From Halovenus rubra (GTDB lineage Archaea > Halobacteriota > Halobacteria > Halobacteriales > Haloarculaceae), in assembly GCF_026586665.1 (NCBI RefSeq), contig NZ_JAODIY010000005.1:62001-126000 (forward strand): 64,000 bases of DNA. Direction: 5' to 3'. Position numbers and translations under genes: made by a program. The notes beneath the pieces were generated by a model. That model did no database searches and was not told the origin of the DNA. It saw nothing but the letters and a program-made list of their open reading frames with translations. Shown here piece by piece: positions 55,235 to 64,000 of the stretch. How positions within the stretch are numbered: position 1 is the stretch's first letter; each line of letters opens with the position of its first letter.

Positions 55235-58216
55235 ATGAGTCGCGACTACATCGAGGTTCGCGGGGCTGAGCAACACAATCTCAAAGATGTCGACGTAGAG
55301 ATACCACGTGAGGAACTGACGGTCGTGACAGGCTTGTCAGGATCAGGGAAATCGTCGCTCGCGTTCGAGACGGTGTACGCTGAAGGGCAGCGACGATATA
55401 TCGAATCGCTGTCAGCCTACGCCCGCAACTTTCTTGGGCAGATGGACAAGCCACAAGTCGAGAACGTTGAGGGACTCTCGCCCGCGATCTCCATTGACCA
55501 GAAAAACGCCGCAAACAATCCTCGCTCTACTGTCGGGACTGTGACCGAACTCCATGATTACCTCCGTCTGCTCTATGCCCGTGTCGGCACGCCACACTGC
55601 CCCGACTGTGGTCGCGAAGTCGACGACCAGAGCGCCCAGCAGATGGTCCGCCGACTCATGCAGGCTCCGGAAGAAACCCGAGCAAAACTCTGTGCCCCCG
55701 TCGTTCGCGACCAGAAAGGCGCATTCGAGGAGTTGTTCGACGACCTTGTCAGTGAGGGGTACACTCGCGTCGAGGTTGACGGCGAACGCTACGACCTCAC
55801 CGTCGAGACGCCAGACCTTGACGAGAACTATGACCACACTGTAGATGTGGTTGTTGATCGCGTGAAAATCACCGAAAGCGAACGGTCACGACTCACCGAC
55901 TCGGTCGAAACCGCTCTTGAAGAAGCTGATGGGCTCCTCAAAGTCATCTTCCCTGACCCGCCGGCTGAGCTTAGTGTTGGCGGGTCCCGGACACGTTCGA
56001 CCGGTGACCTAGCCAAAGAGGAAGACACAGACAACGTGAGAGACGACCGCTTTATCGTCGAGTTTTCTGACGAACTTGCCTGTACACACTGCCACATTGA
56101 TATCAGCGAAATCGAGACGCGCTCGTTTTCGTTCAACAGTCCACACGGTGCCTGCCCCGAATGCGAGGGGCTTGGCTCGACAAAGGAGGTTAGCGAGGAC
56201 CTCGTGGTTACAGACTCATCGAAACCGCTGAAACACGTTTTCGAACCGTGGAGTTACAACCGGACCTACTACTCTCGTCAGTTGGATAACGTTGCCGAGC
56301 ATTTCGGCATCTCGCTTGACACACCATTTGAGGACCTTGCCGACACCATCCAGCGACAGTTCCTCTATGGCACTGATAACCCGGTGCACTTCGAGTGGCA
56401 GACGAAAAACGGGACCCGCGAGAAAACCGAACGTTTCGAGGGCGTCATCCCGAACCTCGAACGCCGTCATATCGAGACAGACAGTGACCGCGCCCGCGAC
56501 CACATTGAGGAGTTCATGGCTGTCACGACCTGTCCGATCTGTGAGGGAACACGCCTGAAGGCTGAGTCGCGGTCGGTCCTTGTCGATGACCGCTCGATTA
56601 CAGCAGTCAACGAGATGTCCATCGGCGACGCACTCGCCCACTTCGAGGAGATGGAGGCCCACCTCAACGAACGCGAGACGAAAATTGCCACCGAGATTCT
56701 CAAGGAGATTCGCTCCCGGCTTGGGTTTATGTGTGAAGTTGGCCTCGATTACCTCACACTAGACAGAGAGGCCTCGACACTGTCTGGCGGGGAAAGTCAG
56801 CGTATTCGACTTGCGACTCAGATTGGCTCTGGCCTCGTAGGAGTGCTCTACGTGCTCGATGAACCGTCTATTGGGCTCCACCAGCGGGATAACGACCGCC
56901 TGCTCGACACGCTCGAAGAACTCCGAGACCTTGGAAACACACTGCTCGTGGTTGAACACGATACTGAGACGATGCGCCGGGCTGACAACATCATCGACAT
57001 GGGTCCGGGACCGGGCAAACGCGGCGGCGAAGTCGTCGTCAACGGCTCTTTTGAAGACGTTGTCGGCGGTGAGGCGTCCATCACTGGGGACTACCTCAGC
57101 GGCGAGCGGTCGATTCCGGTCCCTACCAGCCGTCGGGAAGCAGACGGCCATCTCACTATCCGCGGCGCTCGACAGCACAACCTTGGGGACCTTACGGTCG
57201 AGTTACCCACCGGCTGCTTTACAGCAATTACCGGTGTTTCGGGTTCAGGCAAGTCGACGCTGATGCACGACGTACTCTACAAGGGGCTGGCTCGTGGCAT
57301 GAACGACAACACGAGCGTCGACCCCGGCGACCACGACGCAATCGACGGGACCGATGCGGTCGAAACAGTCCGCCTCATCGACCAGTCGCCTATTGGCCGG
57401 ACACCACGGTCGAACCCTGCAACCTATACTAACGTCTTTGATTTCATCCGTGAACTGTTCGCCGAAACGGAGCTGTCAAAACAGCGTGGCTACAAGAAGG
57501 GACGGTTCTCATTCAATGTCCAGGGTGGCCGCTGTGAGGAGTGTGGCGGGCAGGGAACGGTTAAAATCGACATGAACTTCCTCTCAGATGTGTCTGTTCC
57601 CTGTGAAGAGTGTGGCGGTGACCGGTACAACGACGAGACGCTTGACGTGACGTTCAAAGACAAGACTATCTCAGATGTGCTGGGGATGAGCGTTGACGAG
57701 GCCCACGCCTTCTTTGAGAGCCACAACCAACTTCGTCGGCGGCTGAAGCTTCTGAAAGATGTTGGCCTCGGTTACATGCGCCTCGGACAGCCATCAACAA
57801 CTCTCTCCGGTGGCGAGGCCCAGCGAGTCAAGCTCGCCGAGGAACTCGGGAAAAAAGACACCGGCGAGACGCTTTATCTGCTTGACGAGCCGACGACGGG
57901 CCTCCACCCAGAAGACGAGCGCAAGCTGATCGACGTGCTCCATCGCCTGACTGATGACGGCAACACGGTCGTCGTTATCGAACACGAACTTGACCTTGTG
58001 AAAAATGCCGACAACATTGTCGACCTCGGTCCGGAGGGCGGCGAGAACGGCGGCGAAATCGTCGCTACGGGTACTCCCGAGGAGGTAGCCCGAACCGAAG
58101 AGTCCTACACTGGAACGTACCTGCGCGACTTGCTCCCCGACGTGGACCTAGAAGGACCACGTGCCGACCGAGAACTCGGTGACGACAGGAAGCCGGCCAA
58201 AGCTGACGACGACTGA
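55235..58216 (+). CDS. uvrA: UvrABC excision nuclease subunit A
   Basis: 993 residues. Damage recognition in nucleotide excision repair. Two ABC ATPase modules: Walker [10 protein letters not shown] (about residue 33) and GVSGSGKST (about 668); signatures [12 protein letters not shown] and [12 protein letters not shown]. Zinc modules: CTHCH ... CPEC in the first half and CEECGG ... CEECGG in the second. UvrA is a bacterial-type gene acquired by haloarchaea; uvrB and uvrC are not in this window. Length is in the family's range (about 940-1000). Confidence 0.97.
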   Translation: MSRDYIEVRGAEQHNLKDVDVEIPREELTVVTGLSGSGKSSLAFETVYAEGQRRYIESLSAYARNFLGQMDKPQVENVEGLSPAISIDQKNAANNPRSTVGTVTELHDYLRLLYARVGTPHCPDCGREVDDQSAQQMVRRLMQAPEETRAKLCAPVVRDQKGAFEELFDDLVSEGYTRVEVDGERYDLTVETPDLDENYDHTVDVVVDRVKITESERSRLTDSVETALEEADGLLKVIFPDPPAELSVGGSRTRSTGDLAKEEDTDNVRDDRFIVEFSDELACTHCHIDISEIETRSFSFNSPHGACPECEGLGSTKEVSEDLVVTDSSKPLKHVFEPWSYNRTYYSRQLDNVAEHFGISLDTPFEDLADTIQRQFLYGTDNPVHFEWQTKNGTREKTERFEGVIPNLERRHIETDSDRARDHIEEFMAVTTCPICEGTRLKAESRSVLVDDRSITAVNEMSIGDALAHFEEMEAHLNERETKIATEILKEIRSRLGFMCEVGLDYLTLDREASTLSGGESQRIRLATQIGSGLVGVLYVLDEPSIGLHQRDNDRLLDTLEELRDLGNTLLVVEHDTETMRRADNIIDMGPGPGKRGGEVVVNGSFEDVVGGEASITGDYLSGERSIPVPTSRREADGHLTIRGARQHNLGDLTVELPTGCFTAITGVSGSGKSTLMHDVLYKGLARGMNDNTSVDPGDHDAIDGTDAVETVRLIDQSPIGRTPRSNPATYTNVFDFIRELFAETELSKQRGYKKGRFSFNVQGGRCEECGGQGTVKIDMNFLSDVSVPCEECGGDRYNDETLDVTFKDKTISDVLGMSVDEAHAFFESHNQLRRRLKLLKDVGLGYMRLGQPSTTLSGGEAQRVKLAEELGKKDTGETLYLLDEPTTGLHPEDERKLIDVLHRLTDDGNTVVVIEHELDLVKNADNIVDLGPEGGENGGEIVATGTPEEVARTEESYTGTYLRDLLPDVDLEGPRADRELGDDRKPAKADDD

Positions 58217-58378
58217 CGGTCACTGTCGCTTTCTATCAATAGATTCGCTCCTCTGTCGACATGGACGGTCCAGAGTGACACGAACACGCGGATTTACTTT
58301 CTGCGTTGATAACAAGGACGGCCTTACCTGATTGCATCAGGTGAGGTGATAAAATACCGTTCGTTTAACTAGCTCGAT

Positions 58379-58957
58379 TCATCCCGACACATCCGTCTCT
58401 GAGACGAGAACGTAGTCGTATCCGCTTGCCTCAGCACCCTCGATAGCGATTTCGACGCTATACTGTGAATTAGAGTGTCCTTGGACGATATTGGCGCGGT
58501 GGCTCCCGACGCCTTTGATTGCGTCTACTGACGTGCCGTTCCGGTACGTCGCAGTCAGATTTGTGACGATGAGACCGTGCCCAGCGTCGAACCGCTCCGG
58601 GGCTGCATCCGCAAGCGTCTGCGTCCCGTTGAGTTCTGTGAGATCGATACTGACCTGCTGTGAGTCGTGGCAGTCGCCGCTTGGTTCCGAAATCGGCGTC
58701 GGTGTTGGCTTGTATGGCCCGAGGTAGGTTTCCTGCCAGCACGAGTTCCGGCTGAAGTCTTCGTTGCTCTCGACAAAGGTAACCTGCATCGTGGCGGTGG
58801 CGGATTCGATTTCCTCGGGAACGCCACCGGATTCGATTGTGTACTCGGCGGAGATGTTTTCGGATGGCGATTCTGCAGACGAGTCGGCTCCCAGTCCGAG
58901 ACAGCCGGCAGCCACAACGAGGACGAGGAGGGCGACGAAGGAGACCGTTTGTCGCAT
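58379..58957 (-). CDS. Lipoprotein of unknown function
   Basis: 192 residues from the ATG at 58957 (MRQTVSFVALLVLVVAAGC): hydrophobic signal and lipobox AAGC at about residue 19. The mature part is polar, with Cys residues (NSCWQE, GDCHDS) that could form a disulfide, and a beta-rich C-terminal half. A weak Arg pair is lacking, so Sec rather than Tat export is likely. Function not recognised. Confidence 0.65.
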   Translation of the reverse strand: MRQTVSFVALLVLVVAAGCLGLGADSSAESPSENISAEYTIESGGVPEEIESATATMQVTFVESNEDFSRNSCWQETYLGPYKPTPTPISEPSGDCHDSQQVSIDLTELNGTQTLADAAPERFDAGHGLIVTNLTATYRNGTSVDAIKGVGSHRANIVQGHSNSQYSVEIAIEGAEASGYDYVLVSETDVSG

Positions 58958-59037
58958 ACCTGACGATACTGTGGATGTTGAAAATACTTTGTGTTTCATT
59001 ATTGTTGGCACAGTTCGTCTGGCGTCTTCCAGAGTTG

Positions 59038-59310
59038 TCACAGGCCACCGGTACCGCTGTCACCTACGCCACTGGCCTCGGCCATCGCTTTCTTTTCGGT
59101 GTCGCTTGTTTCTTCGGACTGCCTTTGGGCCGAGCGTAATTGCTCCGAGTGCCGATGCAGTGCCACGGAAACAACGAGCACGGCAATGCCCAAGACGCCG
59201 ACGAACGCGCTCGGACCACCGACGACGGACAGGCCGACACCACTGATTGCGAGACAGGACAGCACTTTTGGGCATATATTCAGTCGAAAGAGGGCAATCG
59301 AAGATGACAT
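59038..59310 (-). CDS. Small membrane protein
   Basis: 90 residues from the ATG at 59310. Two hydrophobic segments (about 12-30 and 31-50), then a charged helical tail with HRHSEQLRSAQRQSEETSDTEKKA. Unknown function. Upstream lies the DUF106 gene, on the same strand, 96 bp away. Confidence 0.5.
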   Translation of the reverse strand: MSSSIALFRLNICPKVLSCLAISGVGLSVVGGPSAFVGVLGIAVLVVSVALHRHSEQLRSAQRQSEETSDTEKKAMAEASGVGDSGTGGL

Positions 59311-59406
59311 CGACGTAACTTCTGTCGGGTATAACAATACTGTCATTCCCTGTTTCAACAGCTCCGAGCACAGCAGTACCGGCCTGCAAAGAAAATTCAG
59401 CGCGTG

Positions 59407-60291
59407 TTACGTCCCGGTCTGGACGTTCAGTGCCTTGCGCATAATCTGACCAAAGCTAATTGAGACGAAGGCGTACCAGATAATCCAGACTTGCATTGGC
59501 CCGATGATGCCAGTTGTCCAAGTCTCGATTTCACCAGCCAGTGGCAGAACAATCACCGGCGATGCAACGGTGATGCCGATGTCCCGAACAATCCAATACA
59601 TCCAGAGGAACATCGGGATTGTAAAGGACATAATCCAGATCATCGGCCGGAACTGAGCTTTGAACATATCGAGGTTCTCGCTCATCATCGCCATCTGCTC
59701 TTCTTGAATTTTCTGGAGTTCCTCGTCATCGCCGCGCTCCTTTGCCCGCTTGCGGCGCTCTTTGAGGTCCTGTGTCTGTTCTTTGTACCCTTCCATGATT
59801 TCTGCGTTCATCAGGTTATCCTGAACGAGCGCCGAAAACAGGCCCGTCAGAATGGCGAGTACAAGAACAACGAGATAAAACGGTAATGTCTCTTCGAGTG
59901 GCCCAAGAGCGATGTTGAGTGTCTCGCCGACAAGTGTTCGGACAGGAGTGTAGGCGTATCCAATCATCATCACGAACACTGTCGCGACAGCCATCTTGTC
60001 GTAGGTCGTAAACGAGAACTCGACGCTATCCATCATCGCCGTCGGGTCACTGTCCTCAAGTGCATCCCGGGCACCGTCGGGGTCATCAACGACGAATCCA
60101 TCACCACCTGCGTCGACGAGCAACCCTTTTTCGATGAGTCGCCCCCATTCACCGGAGGTGATGTCATCGCTTACATTGGCCCACGTGACAGCCCCCTGTT
60201 CCTCGGCTGTTTCGAGGACCGTCGCGAGGGCATCTGTCATATGCTCGCCCTCCTCGGCGAGTTCATCTACCTTCTGTTCTGTTCGTGGCAT
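59407..60291 (-). CDS. DUF106 (EMC3/TMCO1/Oxa1-superfamily) membrane protein with N-terminal wHTH-like domain, copy 1
   Basis: 294 residues. The N-terminal 85 residues look like a winged-helix domain (AVTWANVSDDITSGEWGRLIEKGLLVDAG). Then three transmembrane helices (about 100-120, 140-162, 218-240, with a possible fourth) around a charged coiled coil (YKEQTQDLKERRKRAKERGDDEELQKIQEEQ). The coiled coil between helices is the mark of DUF106, the archaeal member of the YidC/Oxa1/Get1/EMC3 insertase superfamily. It should help insert membrane proteins. adk lies 72 bp downstream on the same strand. Confidence 0.88.
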   Translation of the reverse strand: MPRTEQKVDELAEEGEHMTDALATVLETAEEQGAVTWANVSDDITSGEWGRLIEKGLLVDAGGDGFVVDDPDGARDALEDSDPTAMMDSVEFSFTTYDKMAVATVFVMMIGYAYTPVRTLVGETLNIALGPLEETLPFYLVVLVLAILTGLFSALVQDNLMNAEIMEGYKEQTQDLKERRKRAKERGDDEELQKIQEEQMAMMSENLDMFKAQFRPMIWIMSFTIPMFLWMYWIVRDIGITVASPVIVLPLAGEIETWTTGIIGPMQVWIIWYAFVSISFGQIMRKALNVQTGT

Positions 60292-60363
60292 CGTCTGTTG
60301 TTAGTTATTCGGTGGTCATCCGGTTTGTATTTCCCGGTCTCTGCCGCGCCTGATTGGCCGTCG

Positions 60364-61005
60364 CTACGCGTCGGTCTGCTCGTCGATGGCCTGCTTAATA
60401 TCTGTCCAGACATCGTCCGGTGACTGCTCGCCGTCGATTTCGACGAATTCGCTTTGGTCGTGGTAGCTCTCGATAACGGGCTTGGTGTTCTCATCGAAAA
60501 CATCGAGTCGGTTCTCGGCTGCTTCCTGTGTATCGTCCTCGCGCTGGATAAGGCGTTCACGTACCTCTTCGTCGTCGGGCATGTCGTATTTGACGTGGTA
60601 GTTGTCGCCTGTCTCGGGGTCGACACGGCGGCCGGTTAGTCGGTCGAGCAACTCCTCGTTTCCGACTGAGACCGACAGCACTACATCGAGGTCGGTCATG
60701 CTGTCGAGCTCTTCGTTCTGTTCAGGATTACGAGGGTAGCCGTCGAGAACGAACCCATCGGCATCGTTGAGTGCTTTCTCGACGATGGCATTGACGACCT
60801 GGTCTGGGACGAGGTCGCCTGCATCCATATACTCGGCTGGCGTGTCGTACTCGGTATCCATGTCGCTGATATCCATCTGTTTGTTCGACCGGAGGGCATC
60901 GCCGGTGGTGATATGCTCAACATCGTAGGCATCGACGATGTTGCTGCATTGTGTCCCTTTTCCTGCGCCCGGCGGTCCCATGATGAGAATCTTCGGCGCT
61001 GTCAT
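60364..61005 (-). CDS. adk: Adenylate kinase
   Basis: 213 residues. P-loop MGPPGAGKGTQ at 9-18, NMP-binding region ITTGDALRS, AMP-site LDGYPRNPEQ, LID region TGRRVDPETGDNYHVKYD (without zinc Cys) and the closing R-x-x-V-like helix. It belongs to the bacterial/eukaryotic adk form, which haloarchaea use, not the archaeal short form. Co-located with the DUF106 gene, a pair known to be neighbours in many archaea. Confidence 0.95.
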   Translation of the reverse strand: MTAPKILIMGPPGAGKGTQCSNIVDAYDVEHITTGDALRSNKQMDISDMDTEYDTPAEYMDAGDLVPDQVVNAIVEKALNDADGFVLDGYPRNPEQNEELDSMTDLDVVLSVSVGNEELLDRLTGRRVDPETGDNYHVKYDMPDDEEVRERLIQREDDTQEAAENRLDVFDENTKPVIESYHDQSEFVEIDGEQSPDDVWTDIKQAIDEQTDA

Positions 61006-61060
61006 ACGTTGCCGTTGCTATCCGGTAGTTAAATCATTGTCCAAATCGACGTGCCAGATA

Positions 61061-61432
61061 GTGACCCGTCACCATGTCCAGACGACGAACGCGCCTGCGA
61101 CCGATGAGCGGTTCGACGTGTCGCTTCGTGGCGTTGGTGTCGACACAGAGACACGCTGTGACCACTGGCACAACGAGGTCGACGTGGTGGCACTACGCTT
61201 TGCCTGCTGTGAGACGTACTACCCCTGTTTTGAGTGTCACGCCGAAACAGCCGACCACGACCCCAAACAGTGGCCCCGAAACCGGTTTGACGAGGCGGCG
61301 GTCCTCTGTGGAGTCTGTCAGACCGAAATAACTGCTGAGGCGTATCTTGACTGTGATGATACCTGTCCTGACTGTGGCGTCTCGTTCAATCCGGGCTGTC
61401 GGGAGCACCGGAATCTGTATTTCGAGTTGTGA
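61061..61432 (+). CDS. CHY-type zinc finger protein
   Basis: About 123 residues from the GTG at 61061; the open frame continues upstream into adk (overlap on the opposite strand) but that part is not gene-like. Cys/His-rich: CDHWH, FACCETYYPCFECHAET, CGVCQTEI and CPDCGVSFNPGCREHR. The pattern fits the CHY zinc finger. In eukaryotes CHY fingers occur in ubiquitin ligases and the Hot13 protein of the mitochondrial intermembrane space. The archaeal role is unknown. Confidence 0.82.
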   Translation: MTRHHVQTTNAPATDERFDVSLRGVGVDTETRCDHWHNEVDVVALRFACCETYYPCFECHAETADHDPKQWPRNRFDEAAVLCGVCQTEITAEAYLDCDDTCPDCGVSFNPGCREHRNLYFEL

Positions 61433-61536
61433 ACGTCAGAACGCAAAACTGTCTGCCTCACTGTTGTAACCCCATTCGATGTCTGCTGTCTCAAACAAAG
61501 GGTTGATAATCCCGAACAGTGGATTTTCTACAGTGA

Positions 61537-62487
61537 ATGTCTGTCGAACAACTCGAAATCCTACTTTCTGACCCTGCAACACAGGAGGCTGTTGCCGTCG
61601 TCTTTGAGCGGTCCGAAGGCGGGTCCAAGGAAGTCAACTGGAGCGATGTCAGCGATGAGTTAACCGACTCACAGTGGGGTAAACTCCTCGAAAAGGAAGT
61701 ACTCGTTGGCGCGGGAACAGGATTTGCCCTCGCGGAACCCGAACGGGTTTACGAGCAGCTGACTGACGCCGATGAAATTGACGACCGTGACCTGTCAGCC
61801 TTCGAGCCCGCACCGGGACCGTCCGATGAGTCTGACTTGCTTGATGATTTCGAGTTGCCCGAGGTCGAACCCGTCGAGTGGTCAACATGGGATAAGGCCG
61901 CTGGTGGCTTCGCGTTGCTCCTCTTTACTGGATACTGGAGTACTAGTATCCGTGACGCCATCGCTTCTGTTGAGAACGTCGTCGTCGACTCGGCACTCGG
62001 AGCAGTCCCTTTCTACCTTGTCGTCTTGCTGTTGGCTACCGTAACCGGCTTTTATTCGACGTGGCTGCAGCGACGACTCGTCGACCAAGACAAACTCCAG
62101 CAGTACCGCGACCGCATGGAGAAATTAAGTGAGTACCGTCAGATGGCAAAAGAGAGTGATGACGAAGAAGCGATAAAACAACTCCAGGAAAAACAGCGAG
62201 AGGCTGCCGGGAGTCAAATCGGCATGATGAAACTGCAGTTTCGCTCGACAGTCTGGATTATGCTTCTGACGATACCGATTTTCCTCTGGCTTCGGTGGAA
62301 GGTCCGGGGCGGCCATCTCGGGGCTGACAAGGGTGAGTTAATACTTCCTCTGGCTGGTGATGTGACTTGGACACAGTCGCTTGCCGGACCAATGGCGACG
62401 TGGATTGTCTGGTATTTCGTCTGTTCTATGGCGTCCAGACAGATTATCCAAAAACTTAGTGAGTTCTGGTTCGAGCGTTCCGGGTAG
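61537..62487 (+). CDS. DUF106 (EMC3/TMCO1/Oxa1-superfamily) membrane protein, copy 2
   Basis: 316 residues, same architecture as the gene at 59407: N-terminal winged-helix-like part (EVNWSDVSDELTDSQWGKLLEKEVLVGAG), a longer acidic linker (about 75-115), transmembrane helices (about 125-145, 160-182, 235-255, 285-305) and a charged coiled coil (LQQYRDRMEKLSEYRQMAKESDDEE). Many positions match copy 1 (for example FYLVVLLLATVTGFYS versus FYLVVLVLAILTGLFS), so the two are paralogues. They are on opposite strands flanking adk and the CHY finger gene. Confidence 0.85.
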   Translation: MSVEQLEILLSDPATQEAVAVVFERSEGGSKEVNWSDVSDELTDSQWGKLLEKEVLVGAGTGFALAEPERVYEQLTDADEIDDRDLSAFEPAPGPSDESDLLDDFELPEVEPVEWSTWDKAAGGFALLLFTGYWSTSIRDAIASVENVVVDSALGAVPFYLVVLLLATVTGFYSTWLQRRLVDQDKLQQYRDRMEKLSEYRQMAKESDDEEAIKQLQEKQREAAGSQIGMMKLQFRSTVWIMLLTIPIFLWLRWKVRGGHLGADKGELILPLAGDVTWTQSLAGPMATWIVWYFVCSMASRQIIQKLSEFWFERSG

Positions 62488-62531
62488 AAACACCTCCTGT
62501 CTCGTGGTCGACCCGCGGAACGGCCATCTGG

Positions 62532-63344
62532 TCAGTAGTCACCGAGTACGCCGAGTCGGCGGGCACGTTTGGTTGCATATTGGAAGACAAGATAGCCCCC
62601 GATCAGGTAACCAAACGCAACCGCGACGAGTGTTCCCAACTCGACCGCCGAGAACTCCCAGAGGCGTGTCCCATCGACCATCGCACGCTGGAGGAGTCCG
62701 CTCCCATGGGCAAGTGGAAGAATGCGCAACAACGGCTGTTCGACTATTGGCGCAGAGATGAGCGGAATGAACAAAAACTGGAGGAGGTTTAGCCAGTTCC
62801 CGACACGCTTGTACAGCACTGTAATGCCGCCCGCAGCAAAGCCAAGTCCAAGTACGGACAAAACACTAAGCGTCGCGATAGTAACCGTCGTGACAATATT
62901 CAACGCAAGCGTCGTTCCAGTGAGAACGAGCATCACAACGAGCACAACAGCGGACGTGATGAATGTCCGAACAACTTTAGCAGCGCCTTTCAACAGGGCG
63001 ACAGGAGCAAACCCAAACGGCGTCATGATGTGGCGTTCGAGAGTCCCCCACTGCACCTCGCTCCCGATGTCGTTGGCGAGTGACTGGTAGGACCCAATCG
63101 AGAGCGTCCACAGAAAATAACCGACGATGATTCCTTCCAGTGAGTCGTTGAGCGCCTGACCGCTAAGTACTTGTCCACCAAAGAAAAGCACGCCAAAGAA
63201 AAACAGCGAGATGAAGACACCGCCGACTGCGTTGGCCGGATATCGGACGAAAAGAAGAAACTCTCGGTAAAGCACCGCTTTGATGAGTTGGAGGTAGCCA
63301 GCGGTCTGTTGTCTTTCCCCCACAGCGTTCTGGTGGGAACTCAT
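62532..63344 (-). CDS. ABC-2 type exporter permease
   Basis: 270 residues with six membrane helices in the ABC-2 pattern; a charged N-terminus of about 25 residues is followed by AVLYREFLLFVRYPANAVGG, the family's typical opening. The later GSEVQWGTLERHIMTPFG and LLRILPLAHGSGLLQRAM stretches fit ABC2_membrane. It overlaps the ATPase gene by 4 bp, so the two form a transporter. Export cargo unknown. Confidence 0.9.
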   Translation of the reverse strand: MSSHQNAVGERQQTAGYLQLIKAVLYREFLLFVRYPANAVGGVFISLFFFGVLFFGGQVLSGQALNDSLEGIIVGYFLWTLSIGSYQSLANDIGSEVQWGTLERHIMTPFGFAPVALLKGAAKVVRTFITSAVVLVVMLVLTGTTLALNIVTTVTIATLSVLSVLGLGFAAGGITVLYKRVGNWLNLLQFLFIPLISAPIVEQPLLRILPLAHGSGLLQRAMVDGTRLWEFSAVELGTLVAVAFGYLIGGYLVFQYATKRARRLGVLGDY

Positions 63345-64000
63345 TCTAATTCACCGCCCACAGTGCGTGTATCTTGGTCGGTCAGGTCAAGGAAAAGGTC
63401 CTCAAGCCCAGGCTCGACAGTCATAACCCGTTCAGGCGTCACATCGCGTGCGCGAAGCCAGTCCATCAACTCATAGATACCGTCTCCTTCTGTTTCAACC
63501 TCGACACGTGCACCCGGTGAGAGCGCTTCGACGGTTGTCACTTCGAACATCTCGCGAAGCCTGCTGAGAATCTTTTCGTCGAAGTCTCCACTCACGATAC
63601 GGACACCGTAGACGTCAGTACTGCGAAGTAGCTCCTCGACGCTATCGTCTGCGACAAACTCGCCGTCGGACATGATAAGCACCCGGTCACAGACTGTCTC
63701 GATAACATCCATATTGTGACTGGACAGGACAACGGTGATGTCCTGCTCGGTGGCAAGCCGCCGGAGTTCGGTCTGCAGCGTTCGGGAACTCTCAACATCG
63801 AGTCCGAGCGTTGGCTCGTCAAGAAAGACAAGTTTTGCACCGCCAGCTAGCACGCTCGCCAGTGAGACTTTCTGTTTCATCCCCCGTGAGAGGTCCCGAA
63901 CAGCAACGTCGGCTTTCTCTTCGAGGTCGAGTTGCTCAAGCAGGCGCTGGTGCTCGTCAGCAACAGCGTCCGGATGAACCCCAGCGACTGTCGAAAAATA
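63341..64000 (-). CDS. ABC transporter ATP-binding subunit, 5' part beyond window
   Basis: 219 residues visible, the N-terminal part with Walker A lying past base 64000. Read from the window edge: YFSTVAGVHPDAVADEHQRL, signature DLSRGMKQKVSLASVL, Walker B LVFLDEPTLGLDVESS, switch His VVLSSHNMD. The signature form SRGMKQK and the C-terminal extension (about 100 residues, GLEDLFLDLTD) are typical of ATPases paired with ABC-2 permeases. Confidence 0.9.
   Translation of the reverse strand, partial: YFSTVAGVHPDAVADEHQRLLEQLDLEEKADVAVRDLSRGMKQKVSLASVLAGGAKLVFLDEPTLGLDVESSRTLQTELRRLATEQDITVVLSSHNMDVIETVCDRVLIMSDGEFVADDSVEELLRSTDVYGVRIVSGDFDEKILSRLREMFEVTTVEALSPGARVEVETEGDGIYELMDWLRARDVTPERVMTVEPGLEDLFLDLTDQDTRTVGGELE

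Overview
This window is chromosomal DNA of a haloarchaeon (class Halobacteria). The evidence is very acidic proteins throughout, a moderately high GC content (mid to upper fifties by eye), leaderless-looking promoters with TATA elements, archaeal signature genes (proteasome beta subunit, topoisomerase VI, PurO-type IMP cyclohydrolase, HMG-CoA synthase, an intron in elongator tRNA-Met, DUF106 insertase-like proteins), and bacterial-type gyrase beside topoisomerase VI, an arrangement typical of Halobacteria. I cannot name the genus.

Layout. 1-9.5 kb: housekeeping genes (HDAC-like deacetylase cut by the window edge, TraB protein, M50 protease, purM, phosphatase, XRE-CBS regulator, UPF0212 protein, psmB, a methyltransferase, a four-helix heme A synthase). 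9.6-17.6 kb: malic enzyme-phosphotransacetylase fusion, Nfu, panE, MscS channel, copper chaperone, a relic of an IS200/IS605-type element, a nitrilase-family enzyme and a CPBP protease. 17.6-25.7 kb: gyrB-gyrA diverge from top6B-top6A. 25.7-35.8 kb: zinc-ribbon membrane protein, NhaC antiporter, a polar amino-acid-type ABC transporter followed by a creatinase-like M24 protein, PadR regulator, hisI, a coiled-coil protein and a RecA/KaiC-like ATPase.

36.07-40.13 kb is the accessory part. Intron-containing tRNA-Met is followed by a frameshifted IS5-type element, two lipoproteins, regulator debris and AT-rich non-coding DNA. A degenerate copy of the tRNA 3' end lies at 40114-40132, just before tRNA-Gln. 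I read this as a decayed integrated element. 43.86-45.58 kb is a second mobile patch: an intact-looking TnpB element whose right end abuts the thrC stop codon, a 41-residue ORF overlapping tnpB, and a perfect 92-bp tandem duplication with nested palindromes.

46-64 kb returns to core genes: HD phosphohydrolase, a CheY-like receiver that lacks its phospho-acceptor Asp, DsbA/FrnE oxidoreductase, aldo/keto reductase, HMG-CoA synthase, phosphodiesterase, aspartate kinase, an alpha/beta-hydrolase lipoprotein, uvrA, two DUF106 paralogues flanking adk and a CHY zinc finger, and an ABC-2 exporter whose ATPase runs off the window.

The points most worth a second look are the tRNA-Met attachment-site duplication, the 21-nt alternating pyrimidine-purine tract directly upstream of the gyrB TATA-like box, the TnpB element with its small partner ORF and possible thrC-directed guide, the 92-bp tandem palindrome, the Asn-for-Asp receiver, the creatinase-like M24 protein beside an amino-acid transporter, and two structured intergenic elements that may be small RNAs. 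All function calls come from reading motifs; no database search was run.
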